Shown piece by piece: positions 49,480 through 59,206 of a DNA stretch of 64,000 bases. A program made the translations under genes and the position numbers. Source of the DNA: Desulfogranum japonicum DSM 18378 (GTDB lineage Bacteria > Desulfobacterota > Desulfobulbia > Desulfobulbales > Desulfobulbaceae); contig NZ_KE386994.1 in assembly GCF_000429945.1 (NCBI RefSeq), positions 116,394 through 180,393 of the forward strand. Reading direction: 5' to 3'. The notes beneath the pieces were generated by a model, which was given only the letters and a program-made list of their open reading frames with translations, ran no database searches and was not told the origin of the DNA. Position 1 is the first letter of the stretch; each line of letters begins with the position of its first letter.

Positions 49480-49650
49480 GGTCGCTGAAAATAAGAAATA
49501 TCCAAAAATTGCGTAGGGTATGGGGTCGGTAACGTCGTCGCGTCAATGGTTCCATACTGGCCGTATTGAGCCATTGACGCGATGACGTTACCAAGTTGAG
49601 AGACAAGCAAGATCGGATTATTGGATTATTTATTTTTTCGTGACCCCTTA
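49480..49650 (-). repeat. MITE-like palindromic element, copy C
   Basis: This 171-bp copy is inverted relative to copies A and B. The left end is GGTCGCTGAAAATAAGAAAT, the right end TTTTTTCGTGACCCCTTA, and the core arms GGTAACGTCGTCGCG and CGCGATGACGTTACC lie around 49527-49593. Confidence 0.85.
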
Positions 49651-49959
49651 CTATGAAATCATACCCATTTTACACTCTGGTTAAACCGTTAGCGGCGCGA
49701 CAAATTATAGACAACCCTATAATACAGTTAAACATTACGCTGTTTCACCCCAAACAGATGTGTTTTGATTCGAGCAACTCTTCTGCGAGTTTTCTCAGTA
49801 CATACCTGACTATTAATGAATAAAGCCTGTACATTTTGTGCAATATATATACCGCCTAAGGCATGAGATCGTTTCAAGAAAGTGGTAAATGATATGTAAA
49901 ATCATTGACATATATGTATTGTGTACGCCTGGCATCTTAATTGCTATTAACCTTGCAGG

Positions 49960-50076
49960 ATGATGAAAATTCATTCTTTCATGGGGGAGCATTGGACTCA
50001 CACTTACGCACCTTGGGCTGTTAGAAAAAAGCTCCCAGAACGCAAAAGAGTAGTGGCAATGTTAACCGTTGCTTAA
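49960..50076 (+). CDS. Possible 38-residue peptide upstream of the radical SAM gene
   Basis: The frame from ATG 49960 to TAA 50076 encodes 38 residues with an aromatic and His-rich first half (HWTHTYAPW) and a basic second half (RKKLPERKRVV). A GCAGGA precedes it but is too close to be a normal SD. It could be a peptide substrate of the downstream radical SAM enzyme, or chance; no family is recognisable. Confidence 0.25.
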   Translation: MMKIHSFMGEHWTHTYAPWAVRKKLPERKRVVAMLTVA

Positions 50077-50207
50077 CAGGCTTTGGGCCATCTCTGTGAT
50101 TTACCAAAAAATATTGAGGTGACCTTTTTATAAAGCAAATAATCTGGATGTAAATTGCGCTATGCTCTATTTGCATCAGTTATTATTAACCCGTCAGGTA
50201 TATAGAA

Positions 50208-51257
50208 ATGAAACGAAGACTTCAGCGAATTGCAAAATTTGAGAACTTAAGCAAGGCTTACCTGTCCAGTTATCGGCATGGCACCGCCGCATTCGTAAGG
50301 ATGCTTCCGACTGACCGATGTAACTTGCATTGTACGTATTGCTGGCAACGCGACAATAACGCTACTGACATGTCCATCAACTCCTTCTGCGCTTATCTTG
50401 ATAAAGCTAAAGAACTCAAAGTAGGGTTAATGACTTTTCTAGGCGGAGAACCAATGATCTGGCAATCTCTCAATGAAGCACTTGCGCTTTGTACTGAACG
50501 GAATGTGATGACAGATTTGACCACAAATGGAACTCTTCTAACTGAATCTTCGATTGAAAGTCTGGGGAAGTGCGGCCTTGATTACCTTAATATTTCTGTT
50601 GATGGAGTTCAGTCTACTAAAGTAACCAGCAAAAATTCTATTTTTCAACCTGGATTGATGGAAGCTTTGAAAGAAGCACGAAAAAAATACCATATGCATA
50701 CCAGGATAAACTCGGTGATCTATAAAAATAACTTTGAGGAAATACTGAAACTGATTGAATTCTCTAAAAGATGGGATATTCAAATATCACTTGGATTCAT
50801 TGTACCTCCATTACATCCAGAAAACAGGACTAATGATGACATCTATTTTTCGACTGGCGATGTGCCGATTTTAAATGATATTGTTTCCGGTATTCTAGAA
50901 AAGAAAAAATCAGGCTACCCTATTTTAGATCCTGATTCTTATTTTGAAAATATTTTTAGGTTTATTCGTCGTGAAAAATTTTGGAACTGTAACTATCCCA
51001 CTCGATATGGATGGATCAATGTCGCGCCATCAGGGTACATTAGAAGCTGTACAAAAAAAATGGATGAGCTTGATTTACACTTTCTTGATTTAGATCCCAA
51101 AAAAATTAGCAAATTGCGGTTTGCACTGAAAGAAAAAGTACAAACATGTAATATTGATTGTTACTCCAACTGTGCATATGATTCTTTTTTCTATACGCAC
51201 CACAAAGGTGAAGGGATTAAAAAAATAATCAATCGATTGAAGCTACACAAGCAATAA
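50208..51257 (+). CDS. Radical SAM protein with C-terminal Cys-rich (SPASM-like) region
   Basis: This 349-residue protein has the radical SAM motif CNLHCTYCW (Cys38, 42 and 45), the GGEPMIW segment and NTTNG/VDGV-like strands. A C-terminal region has Cys near 260 and 278 plus CNIDCYSNC, which resembles a SPASM or twitch domain binding extra clusters. Such enzymes modify peptides, proteins or small molecules; the substrate is unknown. Codon use is visibly more AT-rich than in neighbouring genes, and the gene stands alone between a repeat-rich gap and a terminator, which suggests horizontal acquisition. Confidence 0.85.
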   Translation: MKRRLQRIAKFENLSKAYLSSYRHGTAAFVRMLPTDRCNLHCTYCWQRDNNATDMSINSFCAYLDKAKELKVGLMTFLGGEPMIWQSLNEALALCTERNVMTDLTTNGTLLTESSIESLGKCGLDYLNISVDGVQSTKVTSKNSIFQPGLMEALKEARKKYHMHTRINSVIYKNNFEEILKLIEFSKRWDIQISLGFIVPPLHPENRTNDDIYFSTGDVPILNDIVSGILEKKKSGYPILDPDSYFENIFRFIRREKFWNCNYPTRYGWINVAPSGYIRSCTKKMDELDLHFLDLDPKKISKLRFALKEKVQTCNIDCYSNCAYDSFFYTHHKGEGIKKIINRLKLHKQ

Positions 51258-51473
51258 TAATTTCTTTTTAGAAAAGAGCTGCATATGAAGATATAATAAT
51301 ACGTTTTGACCCAAACTAGGATTTGATGCGAACAGATTTAATGGAGCTACCATTCTGATCTTTTTGGGGAAACGTAACTGATCGCGGGGTTAACGATACA
51401 GATATTTCAACTAGTTACACGTGTGTTTGTCGATTTGCTGAAAGGGCAAGAATGGTTGTTCGAGCAAAATGAC

Positions 51474-51511
51474 AAGCTGCAATCAGCAAGTGGCTGTTTG
51501 CAGCTTTTTTT
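51474..51511 (+). terminator. Rho-independent terminator after the radical SAM gene
   Basis: AAGCTGCAA (51474-51482) and TTGCAGCTT (51498-51506), with an inner CAGC/GCTG pair, are followed by TTTTTT. It lies about 215 bp after the radical SAM stop, so the transcript may have a long 3' tail. Confidence 0.8.
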
Positions 51512-51512
51512 G

Positions 51513-52466
51513 TTATTTCCCTGCACTCTTTGGACAATGGAGATTGCCATTTTCAATAGTAAAAAATTTCAGAAACGGGGTAGGGACTCCTGTATCAAAG
51601 CGGCATGTTTTTCCAGTAGTTGGATGAGTAAAAACAAGTACTTTGGCATGTAGGCACATTCGTCCAATTGGATCGGCTGTTGAGCCGTATTTTTTATCTC
51701 CAAGTATTGGATGTTGTATATCCTGCATATGTACTCGAACCTGATGCTTAAGGTTGGTTTCCACGTTAAGCTGTAGAAGTGAAAATTCGCTGTTTCCCTG
51801 AATGGTTGTATAATGAGTGACAGCTTTTTTCCCGCCATTCTGCTTTTGCGATGAATAAACTGTAAATGCTTTACTTTCATTTAACCATGAAGAGAGAGTT
51901 CCCTGCGCCGGCTCAACCTCTCCTTGCACCACTCCTACATAATCCCGTTGCCCGATGGTGCTGTTCCATGTTTCCTGAAGAGCATTTCTGACAGATTCAC
52001 TTCTGGCAAACACGAGTAGACCGGAGGTTTCCCGGTCAAGCCTGTGGATAACAAATAGTTTATTCTCAGGGTTTTCAGCCCTGAGGTACTTGTGCAACAT
52101 TGCATAAGCCGTCTTTGTTTCCTTTTTGTTGGTGGCAACTGTCAATAAACCCGATGGCTTGTTGATGACAATAAGGTCATCGTCCATATAGACAATGTTG
52201 AGTTCACGTGGATGCTTCTCTTGTACGATTTTATCCCACAGTATTTCGATACGTTGCCCGGGAGTCAGTGAATGATCAAATTGGGTGATGATTTCTCCAT
52301 CAACTGAGACCTGCCTGTCTCTGAGAACAGCCTTGATCAGTTTACGTTTTTTCTGGGGCAAGTTGGTCAAGAGGTTTGCCAGAAGCGTGTCCTCCGTCTT
52401 AACCGTGTACGAAGTGGGCTTCTTTTTTTGCGTCATGTGATGCCCGCATTTAGTATTTTTTGTCAT
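51513..52466 (-). CDS. RluA-family pseudouridine synthase
   Basis: This 317-residue protein has an N-terminal S4 RNA-binding domain (about residues 20-90; KLIKAVLRDRQVSVDGEI) and a RluA/RluD catalytic domain with the signature HRLDRETSGLLVFA, containing the catalytic Asp. It isomerises uridines in 23S rRNA or tRNA. The start is ATG 52466 or ATG 52436; neither has a clear SD. Confidence 0.92.
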   Translation of the reverse strand: MTKNTKCGHHMTQKKKPTSYTVKTEDTLLANLLTNLPQKKRKLIKAVLRDRQVSVDGEIITQFDHSLTPGQRIEILWDKIVQEKHPRELNIVYMDDDLIVINKPSGLLTVATNKKETKTAYAMLHKYLRAENPENKLFVIHRLDRETSGLLVFARSESVRNALQETWNSTIGQRDYVGVVQGEVEPAQGTLSSWLNESKAFTVYSSQKQNGGKKAVTHYTTIQGNSEFSLLQLNVETNLKHQVRVHMQDIQHPILGDKKYGSTADPIGRMCLHAKVLVFTHPTTGKTCRFDTGVPTPFLKFFTIENGNLHCPKSAGK

Positions 52467-52544
52467 TTCTATTCAGATATCTTTTACGTATTACATTTCC
52501 AACCAAACATTCAACTAAATGGGAGCGGAATGAAAACACGGTTA

Positions 52545-54164
52545 TCATGAGAGTGAGTACTGTTCCCTTTGCCGTTGAACATCAGGGTCAATCAGATAAT
52601 CGTTGTAGGACAGCATCTTGTCTATCACCCCATTGGGGGTAATCTCAACGATTCTGTTTGCCACGGTAGCCATCAGTTCATGGTCGTGTGAAGAAAATAG
52701 GATGATCTCCTTGAATGCTTTCATCCCATTGTTGAGTGAAGTGATTGATTCAAGGTCAAGATGGTTTGTCGGTTCATCAAGAATGAGAGCATTGGCATCG
52801 CTCAGCATCATTTTTGAGAGCATGCATCGTACTTTTTCACCACCAGAGAGTACACTGGTTTTTTTCAGGGCTTCTTCTCCGGAGAAAAGCATTTTTCCGA
52901 GAAATCCTCGGGCATAGCTTTCACCTTCTGATGGCGGGGTATATTCGCTCAACCAATCAACCAGGCTTACATCATCAGCAAAGAAGGCGCTATTTTCTTT
53001 GGGGAAATAGGATGTGGACATGGTCTGCCCCCACCTGAAACTACCGCTGTCCGGTTCCAGTTCTTCAACAAGGATTTGAAAAAGAGTGGTTATGGCCAGG
53101 CTGTTAGTGCCAACAAAACCGATTTTATCGCCTTTATTGGCTTGCAGGGAGAAATTATCCAGAACCCTGGTTCCTTCTATATCTTTAGTAAGGTTTGTAA
53201 TCTCCAGGATAACGTCGCCACATGATCGCCCAGCTTTGAATAGCACGAAAGGGTACCTTCTTGATGATGCTGGCAGGTCTTCAAGTTCGAGTTTATCGAG
53301 AAGTTTTTTTCTTGATGTTGCCTGCCTGGCCTTGGAGGCATTGGATGAAAAGCGAGCAATGAACTCTTTGAGCTCTTTTGCCTTGGCATCAGCCTTACGG
53401 CCTGCATCCTGGCGTTGTTGTTTCACTAATTCGCTGCACTGATACCAGAAATCGTAATTACCGGTGTATATCTTTATCTGGCCGTAATCGATATCTGCCA
53501 TGTGGGTGCACACCTGGTTCAGAAAATGCCGGTCATGGGATACGATAATAACGGTATTCTGGAAGCGCTCAAGAAACCCTTCCAGCCAGGTGATTGATTT
53601 GCGGTCAAGATTGTTGGTTGGTTCGTCCAGAAGCAGGATGTCAGGATTGCCAAAAAGAGCCTGTGCCAGAAGTACTCTGACTTTTTCACCACCTTCAAGT
53701 TCCTTCATTCTTTTATCACGGAGTTCTTCTCCGATCCCAAGCCCACTCAGCAAAACAGCCGCCTCAGATTCCACCTCGTAACCGTTCATTTCGGCAAACT
53801 CAGTTTCGAGTTCACTGCTGCGTATGCCATCTTCCTCGGTAAATTCAGTTTTTGCGTAAAGAGCATCACGTTCGGCCATCACTTCATGAAGGCGGGTGTG
53901 TGCCATGAGAACGGTTTCGGCAACCTTATACTCGTCAAAGGCAAACTGATCCTGATTCAACACGGCGATTCGTTTCTTGCCGTCGACAAACACTTCTCCC
54001 TTGTCAGGGCTGAGAGCACCTGAAAGAATTTTCAGAAAGGTGGATTTACCGGTGCCGTTAGCGCCAATAAGGCCGTAACTGTTACCTGGGGTGAATTTGA
54101 TGTTAACATCTTTAAAAATTATACGTTTGCCGTAAGAAAGGAAAATTTTGGAAGCTTCTATCAT
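52545..54164 (-). CDS. ABC-F ATPase, YbiT-like
   Basis: This 539-residue protein has two ABC domains without membrane segments. The first has GANGTGKST and LEGGEKVRVLLAQAL with LLDEPTNNLD. The second has the signature LSGGEKVRCMLSKMM and LILDEPTNHLD, but its Walker A region is degenerate: it reads VGTNSLAITT instead of a GxxGxGKS/T loop. The YbiT group of ABC-F proteins acts on ribosomes. The linker holds the expected basic arm. It is 84 bp from the second ABC-F gene. Confidence 0.9.
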   Translation of the reverse strand: MIEASKIFLSYGKRIIFKDVNIKFTPGNSYGLIGANGTGKSTFLKILSGALSPDKGEVFVDGKKRIAVLNQDQFAFDEYKVAETVLMAHTRLHEVMAERDALYAKTEFTEEDGIRSSELETEFAEMNGYEVESEAAVLLSGLGIGEELRDKRMKELEGGEKVRVLLAQALFGNPDILLLDEPTNNLDRKSITWLEGFLERFQNTVIIVSHDRHFLNQVCTHMADIDYGQIKIYTGNYDFWYQCSELVKQQRQDAGRKADAKAKELKEFIARFSSNASKARQATSRKKLLDKLELEDLPASSRRYPFVLFKAGRSCGDVILEITNLTKDIEGTRVLDNFSLQANKGDKIGFVGTNSLAITTLFQILVEELEPDSGSFRWGQTMSTSYFPKENSAFFADDVSLVDWLSEYTPPSEGESYARGFLGKMLFSGEEALKKTSVLSGGEKVRCMLSKMMLSDANALILDEPTNHLDLESITSLNNGMKAFKEIILFSSHDHELMATVANRIVEITPNGVIDKMLSYNDYLIDPDVQRQREQYSLS

Positions 54165-54248
54165 TATTATCTCATTAAAAAAAACGTGTTCCGGATTTGC
54201 ACCGGCGGCAAGGGAAAACAGGGCTATATCTGTTACGTGTTCCGGGGA

Positions 54249-55871
54249 CTACTGCTCGGTTACCTGTTCAAGGTAATACTCATAATCTCCTTCATATATG
54301 CGCATCTCACCATGATCAATTTCAAAAACCCTGGTCACCAGTGATCTCAGAAAGTGACGATCATGGCTTACCAGAAGGATGGTGCCTTCAAATGCCTTGA
54401 GCGCATCAAGCAATACTTCCCGGGAAAGAATATCGAGATGGTTGGTAGGTTCGTCAAGAACCAGAAAGTTTAGTGGCCTGGCCAGGAGTCTGGCCAGAAC
54501 AACCCTGCTTTTTTCTCCACCTGAAAGGCTGGCAATACGTTTGTCCACATCGTCGCCCTGAAACAGAAAAGCAGCACAGAGGTTGCGGATGACGCCGATA
54601 TTTTCTAAAGGCAGCACCTCTTGAACAGCTTCAAAAACAGTATGCTCTGCGTTGAGGGAATCCATCGCATGCTGGCTGAAATATCCTGTGGTAACACCGG
54701 TCCCTGTAATGACCTCACCTGCAGAGGGCTCGGTACGACCTGTGATGACCTTTAACAGTGTGGATTTTCCGGCGCCATTTACTCCCACCAGTGCGATTTT
54801 CTCGAGTCTTCTGACGGTTCCACTGAGGCCACTGAAAACTGGTTTTGCAGACCCGTTAACCGTTTGCCATTCTTTGCCTAGATTTTTCAGGTGCAGTACA
54901 TCTTCACCGCTTCTCGGTGGAACCGGAAAATTGAACTTCATGACTTTCTGCTCAGGGGGTAAAACTATTCGTTCAATTTTCTCTAATTTTTTTATTCGGG
55001 ACTGGACCTGTGCGGCATGGGATACTCGGGCGGCAAACTTGGCGATAAACTCCTCCTCCTTGGCCAGCATCTCCTGTTGTCTTCGGTAACTGGCCTGCAA
55101 CTGTTCCCGGCGGATTTCACGTTCACGCAGGTAGAAGTCGTAATCCCCATTATACGTGGTGGCCTGACCATTGGCGATTTCAATAACCCGGGAAACGATT
55201 CGATTCATGAATTCCCTGTCATGACAGGTCATTAACAGTGACCCCTTGTAATCGTTTGCCAGCCATTCCTCTAGCCAGAGGATGGATTCGATGTCAAGAT
55301 GGTTTGTTGGTTCATCCAACAGCAATACATCAGGGTTTATTACAAGTATCTTTGCCAGGGCAATGCGCATTTTCCATCCGCCACTGTAGGTTTCCACCGG
55401 GAGTAGAAAATCTGCTTCTGAGAAACCAAGACCGCCCAGGATTGCCTTGGCGCGTGATTCAAGATCGTAGCCGCCACGGTGTTCGAACATATCGGTCACA
55501 GAGCCGTATTCTTCCAACAGCCCAGCGAGAGCATCATCGTCCATGGGCTGGCTCATCTGTGTTTCCAGTTGGCGCATCCGCTGGCCGAGCTCAACGACCT
55601 CACCAGCCGCAGACATTACTTCCTCAAGGACTGTCCGTCCGGACATCTCGCCGACATCTTGTGAAAAATAGCCGATAACGGTCTTCTGGGAACAGGAAAT
55701 ATCTCCTTTGTCCACTTCTTCTTCGCCCATAATAAGGCGAAAAACAGAAGTCTTTCCAGCACCATTTGGACCGACCAGACCGTTACGACTATTGGGGAGA
55801 ACCTGCAGGCTGGCACCCTGAAACAGGATATGAGAACCGTACTGTTTGTGTATATTGTTTAAATGAATCAT
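54249..55871 (-). CDS. ABC-F ATPase, YheS/Uup-like
   Basis: I start at ATG 55871 (MIHLNNIHKQYGSH); the frame is open a further 66 bp but a start there has no support. The 540-residue protein has two full ABC domains: GPNGAGKTS, YSGGWKMRIALAKIL and LLDEPTNHLD, then GVNGAGKST, LSGGEKSRVVLARLL and LVLDEPTNHLD. A basic coiled linker (REREIRREQLQASYRRQQEM) separates them. YheS-type factors rescue or protect ribosomes. Unlike its neighbour, both Walker A motifs are intact. Confidence 0.93.
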   Translation of the reverse strand: MIHLNNIHKQYGSHILFQGASLQVLPNSRNGLVGPNGAGKTSVFRLIMGEEEVDKGDISCSQKTVIGYFSQDVGEMSGRTVLEEVMSAAGEVVELGQRMRQLETQMSQPMDDDALAGLLEEYGSVTDMFEHRGGYDLESRAKAILGGLGFSEADFLLPVETYSGGWKMRIALAKILVINPDVLLLDEPTNHLDIESILWLEEWLANDYKGSLLMTCHDREFMNRIVSRVIEIANGQATTYNGDYDFYLREREIRREQLQASYRRQQEMLAKEEEFIAKFAARVSHAAQVQSRIKKLEKIERIVLPPEQKVMKFNFPVPPRSGEDVLHLKNLGKEWQTVNGSAKPVFSGLSGTVRRLEKIALVGVNGAGKSTLLKVITGRTEPSAGEVITGTGVTTGYFSQHAMDSLNAEHTVFEAVQEVLPLENIGVIRNLCAAFLFQGDDVDKRIASLSGGEKSRVVLARLLARPLNFLVLDEPTNHLDILSREVLLDALKAFEGTILLVSHDRHFLRSLVTRVFEIDHGEMRIYEGDYEYYLEQVTEQ

Positions 55872-56023
55872 GGAGGCAAAGGTAATTTGGGGAAAAAGGC
55901 CCGGAAAATACCATACCCCATGCAGGCATGCAAGCATATTATGCGCAGGTTATATGGTTGTTAGTCGGTCTAAAAAAGGTTTATCCGTTTTGTTCAGGTT
56001 ACATGGCTGTTACCGGCGGGCAG

Positions 56024-57232
56024 TTATTCTTTGGGATCAGCGCAAAATATGGCTGTGTTGGATGCCCTCTGATTTTTTATGGGCAATACTGGTTTTTTCA
56101 GTCGCCATAGCGGTTTGAGTACACCGGTAATAATAACAGCACCAATGATGGCTGTCAGAGGGGCAACCAGTACGAGGCCAATGCTTCCTATCAGGGTGCG
56201 AACGATTTCTGCGGCCACGATTTTGAGGTTTATCATACGCATTATGCTCGGTTCCTTGATTCTGAACACCATGAGCAAGGTGAAATAGCCACCGGAATAG
56301 GCTAATAGAAGAGTTGTTGCCATGGTGCCGATGACATGGCGTCCCACTGTGAATCCTGATTGCATGAGTTCAATCGGTTTGATCTCAGGCTTTTTCCTGT
56401 AGATTTCGTCCATGGATGCTGCAATATCCATGGCAATATCCATGGCAGCGCCGGATGCGCCCAGCAGAATTGCTGAATAGAGAATTTCCTGAATATTTAG
56501 ATTGCTGTATCCACTGAACAGAAGCACAGTGACATAGGGTTGGGTGAGGCCATGCAATCCGACCTTGTCACCAAAAATAAAGGTAACTCCGAGGGTTATA
56601 AACAGTCCACCGAGAGTTCCCAGGAAAGCAGAAGTACCTTTTCGGTTAAATCCGGCAACAAGAAAAATAATCACACCGGAAAGCAGCATGAGCGTATAGC
56701 TGGTGATCTGAATCGGATCATGGCCTGCAAGAATGAGCTTGATCAGGAACTCCCAGAGGATGAATACCGTCAGCACGAAAGATATCAATGCTTTTATGCC
56801 AATGGTTCCTGCATAGAGAAGAAGGGCAAGCACAAATATGGCAAACAGATATATAAGTACATCCTGCCGGTAGAGCTCAACTGCTTTGACATGTGTGATC
56901 TTGCCGCTATCTGTTATGATGGCTACAATAATTGTATCGTCCGCCTTAAAGTTGTTTTCCAGGTCCATCTGACCAATAAGATTATACGTTGCGGTCAATG
57001 TTCTGTTTTTGAACCGGCCTTCCAGAATTTGAACTTCCAGTTCCTGCGTGCCCAAGCTGGACAAACTGGAAACCCGCACATCGGAGTTATCTATTGAAAT
57101 TACTTTGGCTTTTACCTCGAGAATCCCAGCGTCTTTTTGTGCGCTGATTGTGTCTGTGTAGTGATAGTAGCCGAAAATTCCTGCAAGAGTCAGGAGGAGC
57201 AAAAGCGTGTAGGAGAAAAAATTCTGGAACAT
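56024..57232 (-). CDS. YibE/F-family membrane protein
   Basis: This 402-residue protein has one N-terminal helix, a periplasmic beta-rich domain (about 30-120; VQILEGRFKNRTLTATYNLIG) and about seven further helices matching YibE/F (LLSGVIIFLVAGFNRKGTSAFLGTLGG; GASGAAMDIAMDIAASMDE). The family function is unknown; it is often called a putative transport protein. It is monocistronic on the minus strand. Confidence 0.9.
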   Translation of the reverse strand: MFQNFFSYTLLLLLTLAGIFGYYHYTDTISAQKDAGILEVKAKVISIDNSDVRVSSLSSLGTQELEVQILEGRFKNRTLTATYNLIGQMDLENNFKADDTIIVAIITDSGKITHVKAVELYRQDVLIYLFAIFVLALLLYAGTIGIKALISFVLTVFILWEFLIKLILAGHDPIQITSYTLMLLSGVIIFLVAGFNRKGTSAFLGTLGGLFITLGVTFIFGDKVGLHGLTQPYVTVLLFSGYSNLNIQEILYSAILLGASGAAMDIAMDIAASMDEIYRKKPEIKPIELMQSGFTVGRHVIGTMATTLLLAYSGGYFTLLMVFRIKEPSIMRMINLKIVAAEIVRTLIGSIGLVLVAPLTAIIGAVIITGVLKPLWRLKKPVLPIKNQRASNTAIFCADPKE

Positions 57233-57273
57233 GGCTGCTAGTAAGGTCGGATATTTTGCAGATACATTTGATA

Positions 57274-57324
57274 GAAAAAGCCTGCTCCCCCCTTTACCTG
57301 AATGCGGCTCAAGGGGAACAGGCT
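57274..57324 (-). terminator. Terminator of the alkaline phosphatase gene
   Basis: On the minus strand AGCCTGTTCCCCTT pairs with AAGGGGGGAGCAGGCT, with a loop of about 20 nt, followed by TTTTC. It lies 35 bp after the alkaline phosphatase stop. Confidence 0.85.
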
Positions 57325-57358
57325 GGTTATATTTGCAGGGAACGCGTGAAATACGAAA

Positions 57359-58795
57359 TCAGATACTGAAGCCGAGCACCTTTGCCATGGCTTTGGCTAC
57401 CTCTGTATTGTCTTTGTAACCGCCGAACTGTTGGGCGTCGACACCTATGGCAGACATAGGCACCATGGAAGCTGTGTGAATGGTGGTGGTCCAGGAAATG
57501 TTTGCCCGCTGGGAAAGAATATGAGTTGCAGCAATTGCAGCAGGATCATATTTATAATAGCCGAAAGTTTTTCCTGCATCAGACTCATCCATCCCTTTTT
57601 CAAGCATTGCTTTTTCTTCAGCAGTCAGATTGTCGAGTCCATATGTAGTGTTGAGCATGGTAAGGAATGCTTCTCTTTTGCCTTGCTTGTATTCTAAGCC
57701 AGCACCGTTAAAGATATTGTCTTCAATGGAAGCTTTAACATCCAGCAATTGTCCCATGTCCAATTTGTAGCCTTGAGAATCGAATCCCAGTCCCATGCCG
57801 CCGGTTTCATGGTCGGCGACAACAACTATCAGTGTTTCTTCAGGGTGCTGTTTATAGAAATTGTAAGCTTTGTCGATTGCCTTATCAAAAGCAATGGTGT
57901 CATAAATCACTCCTGTCGGATCGTTGGCATGTGCGGCGTGATCTATACGACCACCTTCGATCATCATGAAAAACCCATCCTTGTTTTTTGAGAGAACATC
58001 AATGGCAGCCTGGGTCATGTCTGCAATGGAAGGACAGTCCTGGAATTTGTTTTCACGATCAATCTCGTACGGCATATGGGTATAGGTGAAAAGTGCCAGT
58101 ACTTTCTCCACCTTGTTAAAATCAGTAGCATTGAACTTTTTAACACCTTCTTTGCCGATAAAAGTATCGTAACCTTTGGCGCTGAACTCCTTTACAAGAT
58201 CTTTGTCATCTTTTCTTTTGGATTTAATTGTGTGGCCGACAGCGTCACCATTTGCAATTTTTACATCTTTAGGAATGAAGTGGCGAATACCCCCGCCTGC
58301 AAAGAAATCAACACCGCTGTCCAGATAATCTTCGGCTATGCCATTTTCGTCGTTTCGGTCAGGGGTATGTGCAGCGAAAGCGGCAGGGGTAGCATGGGTA
58401 ATCCTGGTTGTTGTGATCAATCCGGTTGACATTCCGTGCTTTTCTGCTTCTTCAATAAGGGTTTCCAGATCTTTGCCGTTGGGGTCTTGACCGATATACC
58501 CTTTGTTTGTTTTGTGTCCGGTTGCCAGGGCTGTTGCAGCAGCAGCTGAATCGGTGATCAGGGTATTGGTAGCATAGGTCGAATTGAGGCCGGAAACTGG
58601 AAAAGTATCCATTAATAGTTTCTCGTCAGTTTTACGGTCCTTTTCTTTCAAAAAAAATTCGCTGAATTGACGTTGAGCTGCGCCCAGACCATCACCGACC
58701 ATGTAAAAAACATATTTTGGTTTTGCTGCATAAGCAGGTGAGGTGATCAGGACTGCGGCCAGCAATAAGCCCGAAATTTTGTTCAAACGTTTCAT
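57359..58795 (-). CDS. Alkaline phosphatase (PhoA-type)
   Basis: This 478-residue secreted enzyme has a signal peptide (about residues 1-23, ending AYA). The metal and catalytic sites are visible: MVGDGLG, TDSAAAATALATGHKTNKG with the nucleophilic Ser, MMIEGGRIDHAAH, and VVADHETGGMG. It hydrolyses phosphate monoesters in the periplasm, usually under phosphate limitation. I see no clear Pho box. Confidence 0.96.
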   Translation of the reverse strand: MKRLNKISGLLLAAVLITSPAYAAKPKYVFYMVGDGLGAAQRQFSEFFLKEKDRKTDEKLLMDTFPVSGLNSTYATNTLITDSAAAATALATGHKTNKGYIGQDPNGKDLETLIEEAEKHGMSTGLITTTRITHATPAAFAAHTPDRNDENGIAEDYLDSGVDFFAGGGIRHFIPKDVKIANGDAVGHTIKSKRKDDKDLVKEFSAKGYDTFIGKEGVKKFNATDFNKVEKVLALFTYTHMPYEIDRENKFQDCPSIADMTQAAIDVLSKNKDGFFMMIEGGRIDHAAHANDPTGVIYDTIAFDKAIDKAYNFYKQHPEETLIVVVADHETGGMGLGFDSQGYKLDMGQLLDVKASIEDNIFNGAGLEYKQGKREAFLTMLNTTYGLDNLTAEEKAMLEKGMDESDAGKTFGYYKYDPAAIAATHILSQRANISWTTTIHTASMVPMSAIGVDAQQFGGYKDNTEVAKAMAKVLGFSI

Positions 58796-59206
58796 TGTTA
58801 TCTCTTGTTTATGTTGTAAGAAAAAATATGCTGCCTCAGGAACTGAGCAATATTAGACTTTCTGCTTTAGGAGTTATTTTGGTTTTAATTAAGAACTGAT
58901 TAGTCCGTGTCTTTCTATAAGGGGCGCGGGAAATGATAAATATCAAAGAATTGCGCAGGATATCGGTTTGGTAACATCGTCGCGTCAATGGTTCCATACT
59001 GGCCGTCTTGAGCCATTGACGCTTTGACGTTACCGAGTTGAGAGACAAGCAAGGTTGGATAATGTATTTTTGCGTGACCCTAAATGAAGATTTCCGCTCA
59101 AAGCGGGTGTGCGAAAACTCCGAAGCAGATTAAAATATTACCACAGGCATATGGCTGACAGCGGAGTCTGAGTTTACCTTTGAGGATCAAAGGTGGAAGG
59201 AGCCTG
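58796..59206. other. Intergenic region with MITE copy D
   Basis: This 411-bp gap lies between alkaline phosphatase and the EAL-GGDEF gene, both on the minus strand. It holds repeat copy D (58919-59081) and the alkaline phosphatase leader; no gene is supported. Confidence 0.5.
58919..59081 (-). repeat. MITE-like palindromic element, copy D
   Basis: This 163-bp copy has the orientation of copy C: left end AAGGGGCGCGGGAAATGATA, right end TTTTTGCGTGACCCTA. The core arms GGTAACATCGTCGCGTCAAT and ATTGACGCTTTGACGTTACC show mismatches, so the hairpin is intermediate in quality between copies B and E. Confidence 0.85.

Larger units (their letters stand above)
49378..50207. other. Long AT-rich accessory-like gap before a radical SAM gene
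   Basis: This 830-bp stretch contains repeat copy C (49480-49650) and a possible 38-codon frame (49960-50076). The remainder is AT-rich with no recognisable gene. Together with the isolated radical SAM gene it looks like an inserted or accessory segment between ssb and rluA. Confidence 0.5.
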
